From: Chromatiales bacterium
GTDB taxonomy: Bacteria > Pseudomonadota > Gammaproteobacteria > Steroidobacterales > Woeseiaceae
Assembly: GCA_004282875.1 (NCBI GenBank)
Contig: SHLT01000002.1
Span: 29,709-93,708, forward strand
Direction of reading: 5' to 3'
Length of the DNA stretch: 64,000 nucleotides
Part shown: in pieces, positions 52,936 through 61,795 of the stretch
Position numbering within the stretch: position 1 is the stretch's first letter
Layout: every line of letters begins with the position of its first letter
The notes under the pieces: generated by a model
The model's input: only the letters and a program-made list of their open reading frames with translations
Databases searched by the model: none
Told to the model about the DNA's origin: nothing
Position numbers and translations under genes: made by a program

Positions 52936-53567
52936 TCGCTCGACTCCGCGGGATCCAGTGGTTCCAGCTGCCCCACGTAGGTCGCCTGCAACTCAATGCG
53001 GCCGGTGGGTGCGTCTTCGTCGGCGGATTCATTGACGATCCAGCGCTCCGTCATGAAACCGCTCAGAGTTGCGAATTCCTGCGATCCGGCTCGAATCTCG
53101 CCGATACGAAAACCGCCTTCACGAGGACTAACGTCCATGTTGACGAACACCGAGCCGCGAGCGGGCAGGTGCAGAACCCAGTCGATGACATCTTCGCCGC
53201 CATTCTGGGCGGCTGCGCGGACCGCCACGCCCACGACGGCATCCCGGGCATTGCGAATCTTGAACAGCTCCGTACTGATGCCGGCCACAGCCTCATCTGC
53301 AGGCCACTGCAGGTCGGGCGGCACGGCTGCCCGCCCGGGCGCCCCGCTCATGATCCGGTCCATCGGTATGTTGACGTGGAACGTCTCTGCATTGCCGCTG
53401 TTCGGGGCAACCGTCACGATGGACGCTTCGCGCACCTGGTCGACCACCGGAATGGCGTACAGCGCGCCTGCCGCAGCCGCCAGTCCAAGCACGATCCCAA
53501 TAAGAAAGGTCTTCAGCAAGACTGATTCACCAATATTCAATTCGCCCAATAAATCAGGCACATGCAC
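52932..53567 (-). CDS. Membrane-anchored protein of unknown function (pair member 2)
   Basis: Protein of 211 aa with one N-terminal helix (LLKTFLIGIVLGLAAAAGALYAI) and an extracytoplasmic domain sharing strands with the 52225 protein. It is the first gene of this two-gene operon. Acidic C-terminus (LEPLDPAESSE). No catalytic motif is visible. The 113 bases before it hold the terminator-like hairpin at 53585. Confidence 0.75.
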   Translation of the reverse strand: MHVPDLLGELNIGESVLLKTFLIGIVLGLAAAAGALYAIPVVDQVREASIVTVAPNSGNAETFHVNIPMDRIMSGAPGRAAVPPDLQWPADEAVAGISTELFKIRNARDAVVGVAVRAAAQNGGEDVIDWVLHLPARGSVFVNMDVSPREGGFRIGEIRAGSQEFATLSGFMTERWIVNESADEDAPTGRIELQATYVGQLEPLDPAESSE

Positions 53568-53584
53568 AGAGTTTAGTTAAATTG

Positions 53585-53616
53585 CAGCCGACGGCCTACC
53601 GGCGCGGCTGTTTTTT
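53585..53616 (+). terminator. Intrinsic terminator-like hairpin of unclear ownership
   Basis: CAGCCG (53585-53590) and CGGCTG (53605-53610) enclose an inner GG/CC-rich part and are followed by TTTTTT on the plus strand. No plus-strand gene ends here; on the minus strand it would follow gshA but lacks a good T-tract. It may end an antisense or read-through transcript. Confidence 0.4.
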
Positions 53617-53680
53617 GTGACGGAACGCACACGAATTCAACAACCTGGCACCCAGCGTCGTGGAACCCGGGTGAACGGCC

Positions 53681-55246
53681 CTAGCAGGCTGTGAAATAGC
53701 GCTGCAGGTAAGCGTCCAGCGAGATTTCGTCGGCTTCCTCGATCTGGCGCTGTCTTAGCGCGGACTCCGCTGCCTCGGTGGACAGGTTCTGTTCCTGGGC
53801 GGCACGCAATGGCGCGATCGACGCGAAATAGTCTCGGTGGCATTTTGCCATTCCCAGGGCAAACTCGAAAAAGCTGCTGCCGGTCTCTTCAAGTTCCGTG
53901 ACTATGCGTGCCGAAAGCGTCCGATCCGAATTGGCCACGGCCCTCTGGAGCACGCCGACGGCGGCCGCGTAACTGCCGTCCCCTTCGTGCCGGTCGATCG
54001 TCTCGGCGACCGCCAGAACATTGATCATGATCTCATTCGCCCAGTCCCGAAGTTCAACCGCCTTGCCGTCTCTTCGCAGGCGAAATTCCGGGTCACGACC
54101 ACGCTTTGCGGTGCCTGTATGATTGTGACGAATTTCCTCGAACTCAGCGCCATCGAGATGCGGGCTATCTTCGAGCAGGCAGTAGATCAGAAACGCCTCG
54201 ATGAAACGCATGGTGTTCTGGTTAATGCCCGACGGGTCGAACATATTGATGTCGAGCGAGCGAATCTCGACGTACTCGATACCATCGCGACGCAACGCTG
54301 CCGTTGGCTGCTCCCCTGACCGGGCAATGCGCTTCGGCCTCACCGACGAGTAGTACTCGTTTTCAATCTGTAGCAGGTTGGCATTCAGCTGCCGGTACTT
54401 GCCGTCGACCTTGACGCCAATGTCCTCGTAAGAGGGTTCGGGCGTACAAATGGCGCTACTCAGGTCATGGACGTATTCGTCCAGGCTGTTTAGTGAAATA
54501 TTGATACGAGACTGGTTCTGGTTGCTGTAGCCCAGGTCGCTCATCCGCAACGACGTCGCGTACGGTTCGAACCAGGTATCGGCATTCAGCGACGGGAGCT
54601 TTGCCGCGGCGCCAGCAAACGACTTGCAGACCGCGGGCGATGCGCCAAACAGATACAGGATTATCCATCCCATGCGGCGAAAATTCCGGATCATGCGAAG
54701 GTAGTGATCAGAGCGAAATGATTTATCGTCTCGCTCGTCCTGCAGCACGCTTCGGTAGGCCGGCCAGAACGCGGCGGGCAACGAGTAGTTGAAATGCACT
54801 CCCGCGATCACCTGCATCTGGCGGCCGTAACGGTGTCCGAGGCCGCGCCGGTAGATCGTCTTCATCCGGCCGACGTTCGAGTCGCCGTATCGAGCGAGCG
54901 GGATCTCACGATCCGCAGGTATGCGGCACGGCATGCTCGCGGTCCACAGCAACTCGTCGTCGAGATGCGCGTACGTAAACTGGTGAATGTCACAAATGCA
55001 GCGCAGCGCTTCCCAGGTTGTTGCGAAGGCCGGCGTGACGAATTCGAGGAGCGCTTCCGAGAAATCAGTGGTGATGTATCGATTCGTCAATGCCGAACCG
55101 AGCGCGGTGGGATGCGGCGTCTGCGCCAGGAACCCTTCCGGACTGACGCGCAGGGATTCTTTTTCCACACCCTTCAGTCCGCCACGAAGTACGTCGCTGC
55201 CGGCGGCAGCGATGGCCTCCAGCCGCTGTTCAAACCCCTGCCTCAA
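53681..55246 (-). CDS. gshA: Glutamate-cysteine ligase GshA
   Basis: First enzyme of glutathione synthesis, ATP-dependent ligation of glutamate and cysteine, about 521 aa, gammaproteobacterial class. Recognisable: GGLKGVEKESLRVSPEGFLA (start of the E. coli-type core), ALTNRYITTDFSEALLEFVTP, MQVIAGVHFNYSLP and GYSNQNQSRINISLNSLDEYV. TTG 55246 is chosen because AAGGA lies 6-10 bases upstream; GTG 55276 has no Shine-Dalgarno sequence. Monocistronic, divergent from bactofilin. Confidence 0.94.
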   Translation of the reverse strand: MRQGFEQRLEAIAAAGSDVLRGGLKGVEKESLRVSPEGFLAQTPHPTALGSALTNRYITTDFSEALLEFVTPAFATTWEALRCICDIHQFTYAHLDDELLWTASMPCRIPADREIPLARYGDSNVGRMKTIYRRGLGHRYGRQMQVIAGVHFNYSLPAAFWPAYRSVLQDERDDKSFRSDHYLRMIRNFRRMGWIILYLFGASPAVCKSFAGAAAKLPSLNADTWFEPYATSLRMSDLGYSNQNQSRINISLNSLDEYVHDLSSAICTPEPSYEDIGVKVDGKYRQLNANLLQIENEYYSSVRPKRIARSGEQPTAALRRDGIEYVEIRSLDINMFDPSGINQNTMRFIEAFLIYCLLEDSPHLDGAEFEEIRHNHTGTAKRGRDPEFRLRRDGKAVELRDWANEIMINVLAVAETIDRHEGDGSYAAAVGVLQRAVANSDRTLSARIVTELEETGSSFFEFALGMAKCHRDYFASIAPLRAAQEQNLSTEAAESALRQRQIEEADEISLDAYLQRYFTAC

Positions 55247-55372
55247 TTCAATTCCTTTCGACCAGCTGCGCGTCACGGGCGCGCGAGCATTTTTACCATA
55301 TTAACAGGGCCCGCCTCAGCGGGTACTATGCGCCCTTGCTTTCTCTTCCCACCGACCCGGAGCCGACACGGC

Positions 55373-55777
55373 ATGAATGATTCAAAGCGCAGACGCTTTC
55401 GCGACCGCACCTCAGGTGCACCGACCCTGATTAATGAAGGTTGCAAGATAACCGGGTTGATTTCCGGCCAGGGTGACTACCAGGTCAGCGGTGAAATCGA
55501 CGGTGACTGCGACATTGACGGCAACGTCATCCTGGCCAGGAATGGCTTCTGGGCGGGCACGGTTAAAGCTAGCAACGTAGTGATATCCGGGCACGTTGAG
55601 GGTGATATTGTCGCGGCCGGAAAGGTCGAAATCGCCGAGTCCGCCAGGATTACGGGGACCGTCACCGGGGCAGCCATCGCTGTTGCCGAAGGGGCTGTCG
55701 TCGAAGGTCAGATGAAGACGACGGTGCAGCCGGAGCCTGTGGGCTTCGTCGAAAAGCGCAGCGAAGACGACGACTAG
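55373..55777 (+). CDS. Bactofilin-family cytoskeletal protein
   Basis: Bactofilin of 134 aa: a basic N-terminus, then a right-handed beta-helix of repeated G-x-V/I-x-G-x-(V/I) units (for example LISGQGDYQVSGEIDGDCDIDGNVILA and VVISGHVEGDIVAAGKVEIAE), and a polar acidic tail. Bactofilins polymerise without nucleotide into filaments that shape or anchor cell-wall processes. The long frame from 54794 is antisense to gshA and is not used. It is followed by a large near-palindrome and the GGDEF/EAL gene. Confidence 0.9.
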   Translation: MNDSKRRRFRDRTSGAPTLINEGCKITGLISGQGDYQVSGEIDGDCDIDGNVILARNGFWAGTVKASNVVISGHVEGDIVAAGKVEIAESARITGTVTGAAIAVAEGAVVEGQMKTTVQPEPVGFVEKRSEDDD

Positions 55778-55808
55778 CACCAACCGCGGCTGTAAGTGGG
55801 CAACTCGG

Positions 55809-55840
55809 CCGTATTTATATTCCAATTTGGAAATATACGG
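55809..55840. promoter_or_regulatory. Near-palindromic site before the GGDEF/EAL gene
   Basis: CCGTAT (55809-55814) and ATACGG (55835-55840) enclose the core TTCCAA-T-TTGGAA (55820-55832), giving an extended A/T-rich dyad. No T-tract follows, so this is more like an operator than a terminator. It lies 61 bases before the GGDEF/EAL start and 32 bases after bactofilin. Confidence 0.5.
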
Positions 55841-55900
55841 CATCCGGCAAACCCGGGATGGTAAACTGGAGCGCAGTTTTGGCCGAATAATAACGATGAC

Positions 55901-58348
55901 ATGATCGGCAGCAGGATACCGCGGTTCATACTCTATGCGACGGTGCTGGGCACCGCGGTCGGCGTGATCATGCTGTCCATGTTCTACGGGCAGTATCGCT
56001 GGCTCGCCCGCCAGATCATGTCCACGAGCTTCGAGGAGCATCGTACGCTGCTCTTGGAGAGCTTTGAGCGTCGCGCGCGCGCCGACCTGCACGCCATTGC
56101 CGATGCGCTTCCCCCTGATCTGGACGTCAGCAACGCCACGGCGGTGACGGCCGCACTCAATCTTGCTCTCGCGGAACACCCGGAACTCATCGGGTTGCGC
56201 CTTACCACCGATGCCGGCGAGTCCTGGTCGAGCGGCAACTACCCGCAGTTCGGTGAGGTCACCAAAACCACCTGGCTCGATGAGTATCTTCTGCTGTCGT
56301 ACCCGGTGACCGCGGATTCCATAGAGATCGGGCGGATATCAGGGGCGTTTGAGCTGACCTCGTCGCGCGAGGATCTCAGGGCCTTCGCGAAGCAACTCAG
56401 AACCGAGGAAGGCGAAAGCCGTCGCGCCAGTATTTTGTGGATAGGCGGTGGCACGCTGGCAGTATTGCTCCTGTGCGGCGCCGTCGTCTGGCTGATCGTT
56501 CAGGAGCAAACGCGGCGTATTCGGCAACTGAAGGCGCAGGCGGAACGCTTCCGCGACGCGGATTTCGGCGAGCCGCTGCCCACGACACGCGATGACGAAC
56601 TTGGCGCACTGGCCAGCGTGTTCAACGATATGCGGGACAAGCTACGCACAACGACGCATTCACGGGACTACGTCGACAGCATCCTGTCGGGGATGAACGA
56701 GGCCATAATCGTGACGACCGACAGTGGCGGGATCACGCGCATCAACACGGCGACGACCCATCTGCTGGGCTACGAGGAAGACGAACTCGTCGGCACATCG
56801 ATCGATTTCGTCATCAATTCGAATAAAAGCCGGTCGCTGGCGGATGATGCGCCGTCGGGCCTGCCGCATGAAGCGATTTTCGAGAGCAAATTTGGCGAGT
56901 CGATCCCGGTCTCGTATACCTGTTCGGTCATCGAGGGTGACGGGGGCGACACCAGTCGAATCTATGCAGCGCAGAACATTACGGAACGACGACGTGCCGA
57001 AAAACGGATCCGGTATCTCGCTCGCATGGATGCGCTCACCAAGATCCCGAACCGGATGCAATTTCAGCACCTGCTGCAGCGCGGCATCGCCAGGGCGCGA
57101 CGCGCTGGCAAGGCTCTATGCCTGTTCTACATTGATATCGACCATTTCAAGGAGATCAACGACACGTTTGGTCATCTTGCCGGCGATACAACGCTTGAAA
57201 CGGTCGCCGAAAGACTTTCTGCTGCCCTGCCCCCGCGCTCTATTATCGGCCGCCTGGCCGGTGACGAATTTGCCGTCATCGTGGACGATTTGTCGCCGGA
57301 CAAGGAGGGGCAGAGGGAAACATCGGAACTCGCGCAGACGCTGTTGAATCGACTGGCCGATCCCTTCTTTGTTCAGGGCCATGAAGTCTTCATGACCGCC
57401 AGCATGGGAATTGCTTACTACCCGAAAGACGCGCCGAACGTCATCGACCTGATTCGCAATGCCGACGCGGCCCTGTACAGCGCCAAAAAATCCGGCGGCA
57501 ACGTGTTTTCTTTCTACGTGCCGGAAATGAACGAGGCGTCCGTCGAGCGACTCATCACCAAGAGCAAACTGAAGCGCGCATTCGAGCGCGACGAGCTCCT
57601 GGTTCATTACCAGCCCAAGTACAACCTGGAGACCGGGGAGGTCTTCGGCGCTGAGGCGCTGGTGCGGTGGGAGCTGCCGGAGCGCGGCCTCATCCTGCCG
57701 TCGGACTTCATTCCCATCGCCGAGGAAACCAACCTGATCATCGAGATTGGCGAATGGGTACTGGACAAGGTCTGCGAGGACTTCAGAGTCTGGCAACGTA
57801 GTGTCGGGTCGCCCGGCCGCGTCTCCGTCAATCTCTCGCTCAAGCAATTGCGACAGCTTAATTTCATCAGTCGCATCGGTTCGATATTGCGCAGCTACGA
57901 GGTCTCTCCGACATCGCTCGAACTCGAGATTACTGAAACCACGCTGATGGAAAACCCGGAACGCACCATCAGGCTGCTCGACCAGCTGTATGGTCTCGGC
58001 CTGCACCTCGCGATCGACGATTTTGGCACGGGCTATTCCTCGCTCAGCGCACTGCAACAGTTTCCAATCAGCACGCTCAAGATCGACAAGTCATTTGTCC
58101 GGAACATCGTCACCGACCCGGACGACGCCACCATTGTAGACACGATCATTCAAATGGGACGCAACCTGCACATGGACGTCGTCGCTGAGGGTGTAGAGGA
58201 CGAAAGCCAGCTCAATTTCCTGCAAAAACTCGGGTGCACCTACGTGCAGGGGCTGCTCTTCGGCGACCCCATGAGCGCCGATAACTACCTCGAACTCCTG
58301 CTCTCACAGGCCGAGGGGACCGATACTCATCGCGCCCTGTTTGCCTGA
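55901..58348 (+). CDS. Membrane GGDEF/EAL cyclic-di-GMP protein with HAMP and PAS
   Basis: Protein of 815 aa. Two membrane helices (about residues 8-28 and 175-198) flank a periplasmic sensor; then HAMP (to about 255), PAS (about 262-370), GGDEF (about 375-545) and EAL (about 560-805). The GGDEF core reads GRLAGDEFAVI, with Ala for the first Gly, a substitution found in some active enzymes. The EAL domain keeps its key residues (EALVRW, ETTLME, DDFGTGYSSL, KIDKSFV), so phosphodiesterase activity is likely; cyclase activity is uncertain. The sensor input is unknown. Confidence 0.92.
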   Translation: MIGSRIPRFILYATVLGTAVGVIMLSMFYGQYRWLARQIMSTSFEEHRTLLLESFERRARADLHAIADALPPDLDVSNATAVTAALNLALAEHPELIGLRLTTDAGESWSSGNYPQFGEVTKTTWLDEYLLLSYPVTADSIEIGRISGAFELTSSREDLRAFAKQLRTEEGESRRASILWIGGGTLAVLLLCGAVVWLIVQEQTRRIRQLKAQAERFRDADFGEPLPTTRDDELGALASVFNDMRDKLRTTTHSRDYVDSILSGMNEAIIVTTDSGGITRINTATTHLLGYEEDELVGTSIDFVINSNKSRSLADDAPSGLPHEAIFESKFGESIPVSYTCSVIEGDGGDTSRIYAAQNITERRRAEKRIRYLARMDALTKIPNRMQFQHLLQRGIARARRAGKALCLFYIDIDHFKEINDTFGHLAGDTTLETVAERLSAALPPRSIIGRLAGDEFAVIVDDLSPDKEGQRETSELAQTLLNRLADPFFVQGHEVFMTASMGIAYYPKDAPNVIDLIRNADAALYSAKKSGGNVFSFYVPEMNEASVERLITKSKLKRAFERDELLVHYQPKYNLETGEVFGAEALVRWELPERGLILPSDFIPIAEETNLIIEIGEWVLDKVCEDFRVWQRSVGSPGRVSVNLSLKQLRQLNFISRIGSILRSYEVSPTSLELEITETTLMENPERTIRLLDQLYGLGLHLAIDDFGTGYSSLSALQQFPISTLKIDKSFVRNIVTDPDDATIVDTIIQMGRNLHMDVVAEGVEDESQLNFLQKLGCTYVQGLLFGDPMSADNYLELLLSQAEGTDTHRALFA

Positions 58349-58531
58349 TCAGGCTATTCATGCCCGGTTCAGGCCGATCCTGCGACAATCGACAATACAT
58401 AATGCAAGCGATTGATTTAAGAGAATCTTTTGCTCAGCTTCACTCGAACCCGGCAACATGCTTAAATTACCGATCCAAGAAACCCGTCCTGCCAGAATCG
58501 CTAGAGGCGTGGGCCCGAAGAAGTGGAACCA

Positions 58532-58891
58532 ATGAACAGACTGATTAAGACAACCGCAGCAGTTGCCCTGTTATTTGCCGCACAAAGTGCGCTTGCCTGC
58601 GACTACCCGCAGCGTGTCTCCGTTCCTGACGGCGCAACCGCGTCCAAGGAAGACATGATTGCCGGGCAGAGAGGCGTCAAGTCCTACATGGCATCAATGG
58701 AGGAATACCTGTCATGCATCGAGGCGGATGAGGCCCAGCGAGTCCTCGGACTGGGCGATGTTGACGACAAAACGAAGCGCCAGCAGGAAGAGACGTTCAA
58801 CAAGAAGTACAACGCGGCGGTTGAGGAAATGAATCTCGTCGCGGAAGAATTCAATATGCAGGTTCGCGCCTACAAGGACCGCAACCGTTAA
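58532..58891 (+). CDS. Small exported protein of unknown function
   Basis: Protein of 119 aa: signal peptide ending ALACDYPQ (cleavage before or at the cysteine region), then a helical, glutamate-rich domain with two cysteines (C at ACDY and in EEYLSCIE) that could form a disulfide. ATG 58532 is used; GTG 58523 adds three residues. A strong bidirectional terminator ends it. The 58349-58531 leader shows nothing recognisable. Confidence 0.75.
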   Translation: MNRLIKTTAAVALLFAAQSALACDYPQRVSVPDGATASKEDMIAGQRGVKSYMASMEEYLSCIEADEAQRVLGLGDVDDKTKRQQEETFNKKYNAAVEEMNLVAEEFNMQVRAYKDRNR

Positions 58892-58910
58892 GACCTCCTT
58901 CAAATAAGAA

Positions 58911-58938
58911 AAAGCCCGTCCTGGACGGGCTTTTTTTT
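58911..58938. terminator. Bidirectional intrinsic terminator
   Basis: GCCCGTC (58914-58920) and GACGGGC (58924-58930), loop of three, with AAA(AA) before and TTTTTTTT after. It ends the small exported gene on the plus strand and the psp operon on the minus strand. Confidence 0.9.
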
Positions 58939-58955
58939 GTCCTGCGAATGCGGCG

Positions 58956-59177
58956 TTACTTGAGCTTGTCGATTTCGCGACCGAGATCAAACTTGTTCTC
59001 GGTCACAATGCGTTCAAGAACCCGAATGCGTTCCTCGAGTCGCTCGATATGCGCGAGCGTTTCTTCCAGCTCGGGATCCTGCTCTTTCTTTTTATCTTTC
59101 ACTTTCAGATACCTCTGAATGGTATCGGCCGTAAAGACGATTGCCACAATACAGACAACCCAAAACATCGTGTTCAT
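58956..59177 (-). CDS. pspB: PspB-like envelope stress protein
   Basis: Protein of 73 aa with one N-terminal membrane helix and a C-terminal coiled segment (HIERLEERIRVLERIVTENK) that matches the end of E. coli PspB (RMRERIQALESIL) in pattern. PspB and PspC relay membrane stress to PspA and PspF. Last gene of the minus-strand psp operon. Confidence 0.75.
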   Translation of the reverse strand: MNTMFWVVCIVAIVFTADTIQRYLKVKDKKKEQDPELEETLAHIERLEERIRVLERIVTENKFDLGREIDKLK

Positions 59178-59197
59178 TGACGGCCCCTATGCGTTTA

Positions 59198-59596
59198 TCA
59201 AAGTCTGCGAAACTTCTCGTCGAGTTCGTAGCGCGACGACGTGACGTATTTTTCTATTTTTGCGAGACGTTCGTCCATAGACTCATAGCGTCTGCGCACC
59301 TCGTCAACTGTCGGCTTGGCACGCCGAATTTCTTCACGCAGCGTTTCCTTGCGTCGCTCGTCGTCTGCCGCGGCATCATAGATCCTGGACGACGATGACG
59401 GAATCAGGAACACGGCCGCAAGATACCCGGCGATCGCGAACGGCATCGCGCAAAGGAACGCAATGACCGCGAGGAAGCGCGTGACCTTCAGGTTGAACCC
59501 GAGATACCGGGCCAGCCCTGCGCAGACGCCACCCAGTACGGCCCGGTCTGCGTCGCGATAAAGGCGTCGCTCGGTCGTGCCGGCAAAGGTGGTCAT
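59198..59596 (-). CDS. pspC: PspC-domain protein
   Basis: Protein of 132 aa: PspC domain with the starting motif RRLYRDADRAVLGGVCAGLARYLG, two membrane helices (about residues 42-65) and a long charged C-terminal helix. It should sense inner-membrane stress with PspB. Its ATG overlaps the stop of the upstream PspC-like gene by 4 bases. Confidence 0.9.
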   Translation of the reverse strand: MTTFAGTTERRLYRDADRAVLGGVCAGLARYLGFNLKVTRFLAVIAFLCAMPFAIAGYLAAVFLIPSSSSRIYDAAADDERRKETLREEIRRAKPTVDEVRRRYESMDERLAKIEKYVTSSRYELDEKFRRL

Positions 59597-59862
59597 ACGC
59601 GCCTCCAGAACTCATACTCACTGCGGCGACCGGAATACACCAGGGGCTTCTCCTTGATAAGTAAGGTCAGGCCGATATAGATAGCGGCGGTTACCCAGAA
59701 GAACAGCAACAGGCTGATGATCGCTATGACCCGGACCGTGCCGAGCTTGAAATTAAAGCGCTCCGCAATGCCGGCACAGACGCCGAATATCCAGCCGTTT
59801 TCGCGATTTCGGTAGAAGCCTCGCAAAGGGCCGTAATCAATATTCCACGTATCTCGACTCAT
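59593..59862 (-). CDS. Second, shorter PspC-domain protein
   Basis: Protein of 89 aa with the PspC core NGWIFGVCAGIAERFNFKLG and a membrane helix pair. It lacks the long C-terminal helix of the next gene. Two PspC-like proteins in one operon is not the E. coli layout (pspABCDE). It follows pspA by 45 bases. Confidence 0.85.
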   Translation of the reverse strand: MSRDTWNIDYGPLRGFYRNRENGWIFGVCAGIAERFNFKLGTVRVIAIISLLLFFWVTAAIYIGLTLLIKEKPLVYSGRRSEYEFWRRV

Positions 59863-59907
59863 TCTTTCCTCCGTAATTCTGTCTCTTATTTTGCCGGAAG
59901 GCCTGCC

Positions 59908-60588
59908 TTACTCGGCGTCCGCAGTGCGCTCAGCCGCAACCCGCGCCTTCAGCGCATTGAGTTCCTTGTTGACTGACTCTTCGGCCTCGAGGCTCGCAAA
60001 CTCGTGATTGAGGTCCTTGGGCAAACCAAGATCGTAGGCTTCGACCCGACCTTCCACATCATCGATGCGCCGCGTATAAGCCTCAAACCTCACCATCGCG
60101 TCGTCAATCTTGTAGTCATGGATCTTCTTGCGTGCCGCCAGCCGGCTGTTGGCCGTTTTGTGACGGGCCAGCAGCGCCTTCTGCCGCGCTTTGGCGTCCT
60201 CCAGTTTGCTTTCAAGCCGCGCGATATCCTCGTTGAGTTTCGCCAGGCCCTCGTCGACTGCCGCGTAATCGGCTTTCAACAATTCAACCGCTGATACGAC
60301 TCGAGACTTCTCGACGAGCGCGGCTTTTGCGAGATCCTCGCGGCCCTTGCGCATCGCGAGCTCCGCCTTGTCGTCCCAATCATGCTGTTCGCGATCGAGC
60401 GCCTCGATTTTGCGATTGAGGTCCTTCTTGTCGGCAATGGAGCGGGCGGCGGCCGAGCGAACCTCGACCAGCGTGTCTTCCATTTCCTGGATCATCAGGC
60501 GAACGATTTTCTCGGGATCCTCCGCCTTGTCCAGGATCGCGTTGATATTCGAATTCACGATGTCGCTGAATCTCGTGAAAATACCCAT
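59908..60588 (-). CDS. pspA: Phage shock protein A
   Basis: Membrane-binding coiled-coil protein of 226 aa of the PspA/IM30/ESCRT-III-like family. The amphipathic N-terminal helix (MGIFTRFSDIVNSNINAIL) binds stressed membranes and the long helix hairpin assembles into rings; the alanine-rich middle (RSAAARSIADKKDLNRKI) is typical. It also inhibits PspF. Transcribed from a sigma-54 promoter upstream, with Shine-Dalgarno GAGGG 7 bases before ATG 60588. Confidence 0.95.
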   Translation of the reverse strand: MGIFTRFSDIVNSNINAILDKAEDPEKIVRLMIQEMEDTLVEVRSAAARSIADKKDLNRKIEALDREQHDWDDKAELAMRKGREDLAKAALVEKSRVVSAVELLKADYAAVDEGLAKLNEDIARLESKLEDAKARQKALLARHKTANSRLAARKKIHDYKIDDAMVRFEAYTRRIDDVEGRVEAYDLGLPKDLNHEFASLEAEESVNKELNALKARVAAERTADAE

Positions 60589-60626
60589 GGTTTTCCCTCT
60601 TTTTCGTTGAATCTTGTCTGTGTTAT

Positions 60627-60642
60627 TGCAGCATCCGTGCCA
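60627..60642 (-). promoter_or_regulatory. Sigma-54 promoter of pspA
   Basis: Read on the minus strand (60642 to 60627) the sequence is TGGCACGGATGCTGCA: the -24 TGGCAC, a 5-base spacer and the -12 CTGCA, with ten bases between the essential GG and GC. It lies 39 bases before the pspA start and predicts transcription from about 60615. Confidence 0.85.
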
Positions 60643-60717
60643 ACTCGGCGGAATCGTCTTAACTCATTAATAATTAAACACTTAAACGCTGGGAGAAGAT
60701 CCGGGAAGATTCTTTCG

Positions 60718-60738
60718 AGTTGGTTGATTTGACCAACT
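60718..60738. promoter_or_regulatory. Candidate PspF activator site
   Basis: AGTTGGT (60718-60724) and ACCAACT (60732-60738), a perfect 7-base inverted repeat with spacer TGATTTG, lies about 100-120 bases upstream of the predicted pspA start, the range of PspF upstream sites in E. coli. It is also 38 bases before pspF, so it could autoregulate pspF. The rest of 60589-60775 is A/T-rich. Confidence 0.65.
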
Positions 60739-60775
60739 ATTCGTGTTTTTGCCTAATATCTGGCTTAATCGGCAC

Positions 60776-61795
60776 ATGGCAACCTCACCGGAATCGCAAC
60801 CCATCATTGGCGAAGCGCCGTCGTTCCTGGAAATGCTGGAGCACGTATCGCGCGCCGCACCGCTGTCCAAGCCGGTCCTGGTCGTTGGTGAACGGGGGAC
60901 GGGCAAGGAACTCATCGCGTCGCGGCTGCACTTCCTGTCGGACCGCTGGGAACAGCGCGTCGTCAAGGTCAACTGCGCCGCTCTTACCGAGTCCATTCTC
61001 GAGTCCGAGCTGTTCGGCCACGAGGCTGGCGCATTCACGGGGGCGGCCAAGACGCATATCGGGCATTTTGAGCGCGCCGACGGGGGCACCCTGATCCTGG
61101 ACGAACTCGCCACCATCTCACTGCGCATGCAGGAGAAGATCTTAAGAACAATCGAATACGGTGAAATTCAGCGAGTTGGTGGCAACGAGACACTGCGCGT
61201 CGATGTGCGCATCGTCGGCTCCACGAATGCCGACCTGCAGTCGCGGGCGGCGGATGGTCGTTTTCGCAAGGACCTGCTCGATCGGCTTGCGTTCGACGTT
61301 ATTACCGTGCCGCCGTTGCGCGAACGTGTTGAAGACATACTGCCGCTGGCACATGCGTTTGCCATCAACATGGCCAGCGAATTGAAGTGGAGCCTTTTCC
61401 CGGGATTCAGCGCACGCGCAACGTCCGCAATGCTCAGGAATAAATGGCCGGGCAACGTGCGCGAGCTCAGGTTCGCCATTGAGCGTTCTGTGTATCGGTC
61501 AGCCGACCCCGACAAGCCTATTCGGGAAATCTCGCTGGACCCATTCGATTCTCCATTCAAGATTGCCGATGCACCGGCGAAAGACCGCCCCGCCGTCACG
61601 CGCCGCAAGGCGCCGCTGCTGCCGGCCGACCTGAAACAGCGGCTCATCGATACCGAAACGGATTTGCTTGAAGCGGCGCTGGAGAAAGCGCGCTATAACC
61701 AGCGCCTCGCGGCAGACCTGCTTGGGCTCAGTTACCACCAGTTCCGGGGCAGGCTGCGGAAACTGGATATCAGCAGCCGGCCCGGAACGGTGTAG
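60776..61795 (+). CDS. pspF: Sigma-54-dependent activator PspF
   Basis: Enhancer-binding AAA+ protein of about 339 aa with no N-terminal sensor domain, as in PspF. Walker A GERGTGKE (residues about 38-45), the sigma-54 contact loop GAFTGA (about 85-90), Walker B LILDELAT and the Fis-like C-terminal helix-turn-helix (EKARYNQRLAADLLGLSYHQF) are present. ATG 60776 follows the PspF-like start; ATG 60743 adds eleven residues. Divergent from the psp operon it activates. Confidence 0.95.
   Translation: MATSPESQPIIGEAPSFLEMLEHVSRAAPLSKPVLVVGERGTGKELIASRLHFLSDRWEQRVVKVNCAALTESILESELFGHEAGAFTGAAKTHIGHFERADGGTLILDELATISLRMQEKILRTIEYGEIQRVGGNETLRVDVRIVGSTNADLQSRAADGRFRKDLLDRLAFDVITVPPLRERVEDILPLAHAFAINMASELKWSLFPGFSARATSAMLRNKWPGNVRELRFAIERSVYRSADPDKPIREISLDPFDSPFKIADAPAKDRPAVTRRKAPLLPADLKQRLIDTETDLLEAALEKARYNQRLAADLLGLSYHQFRGRLRKLDISSRPGTV

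Noticed and set aside
54794-55372. N-terminal extension of the bactofilin frame.
   Set aside because: It is antisense to gshA and very basic; the ATG at 55373 gives a normal bactofilin.
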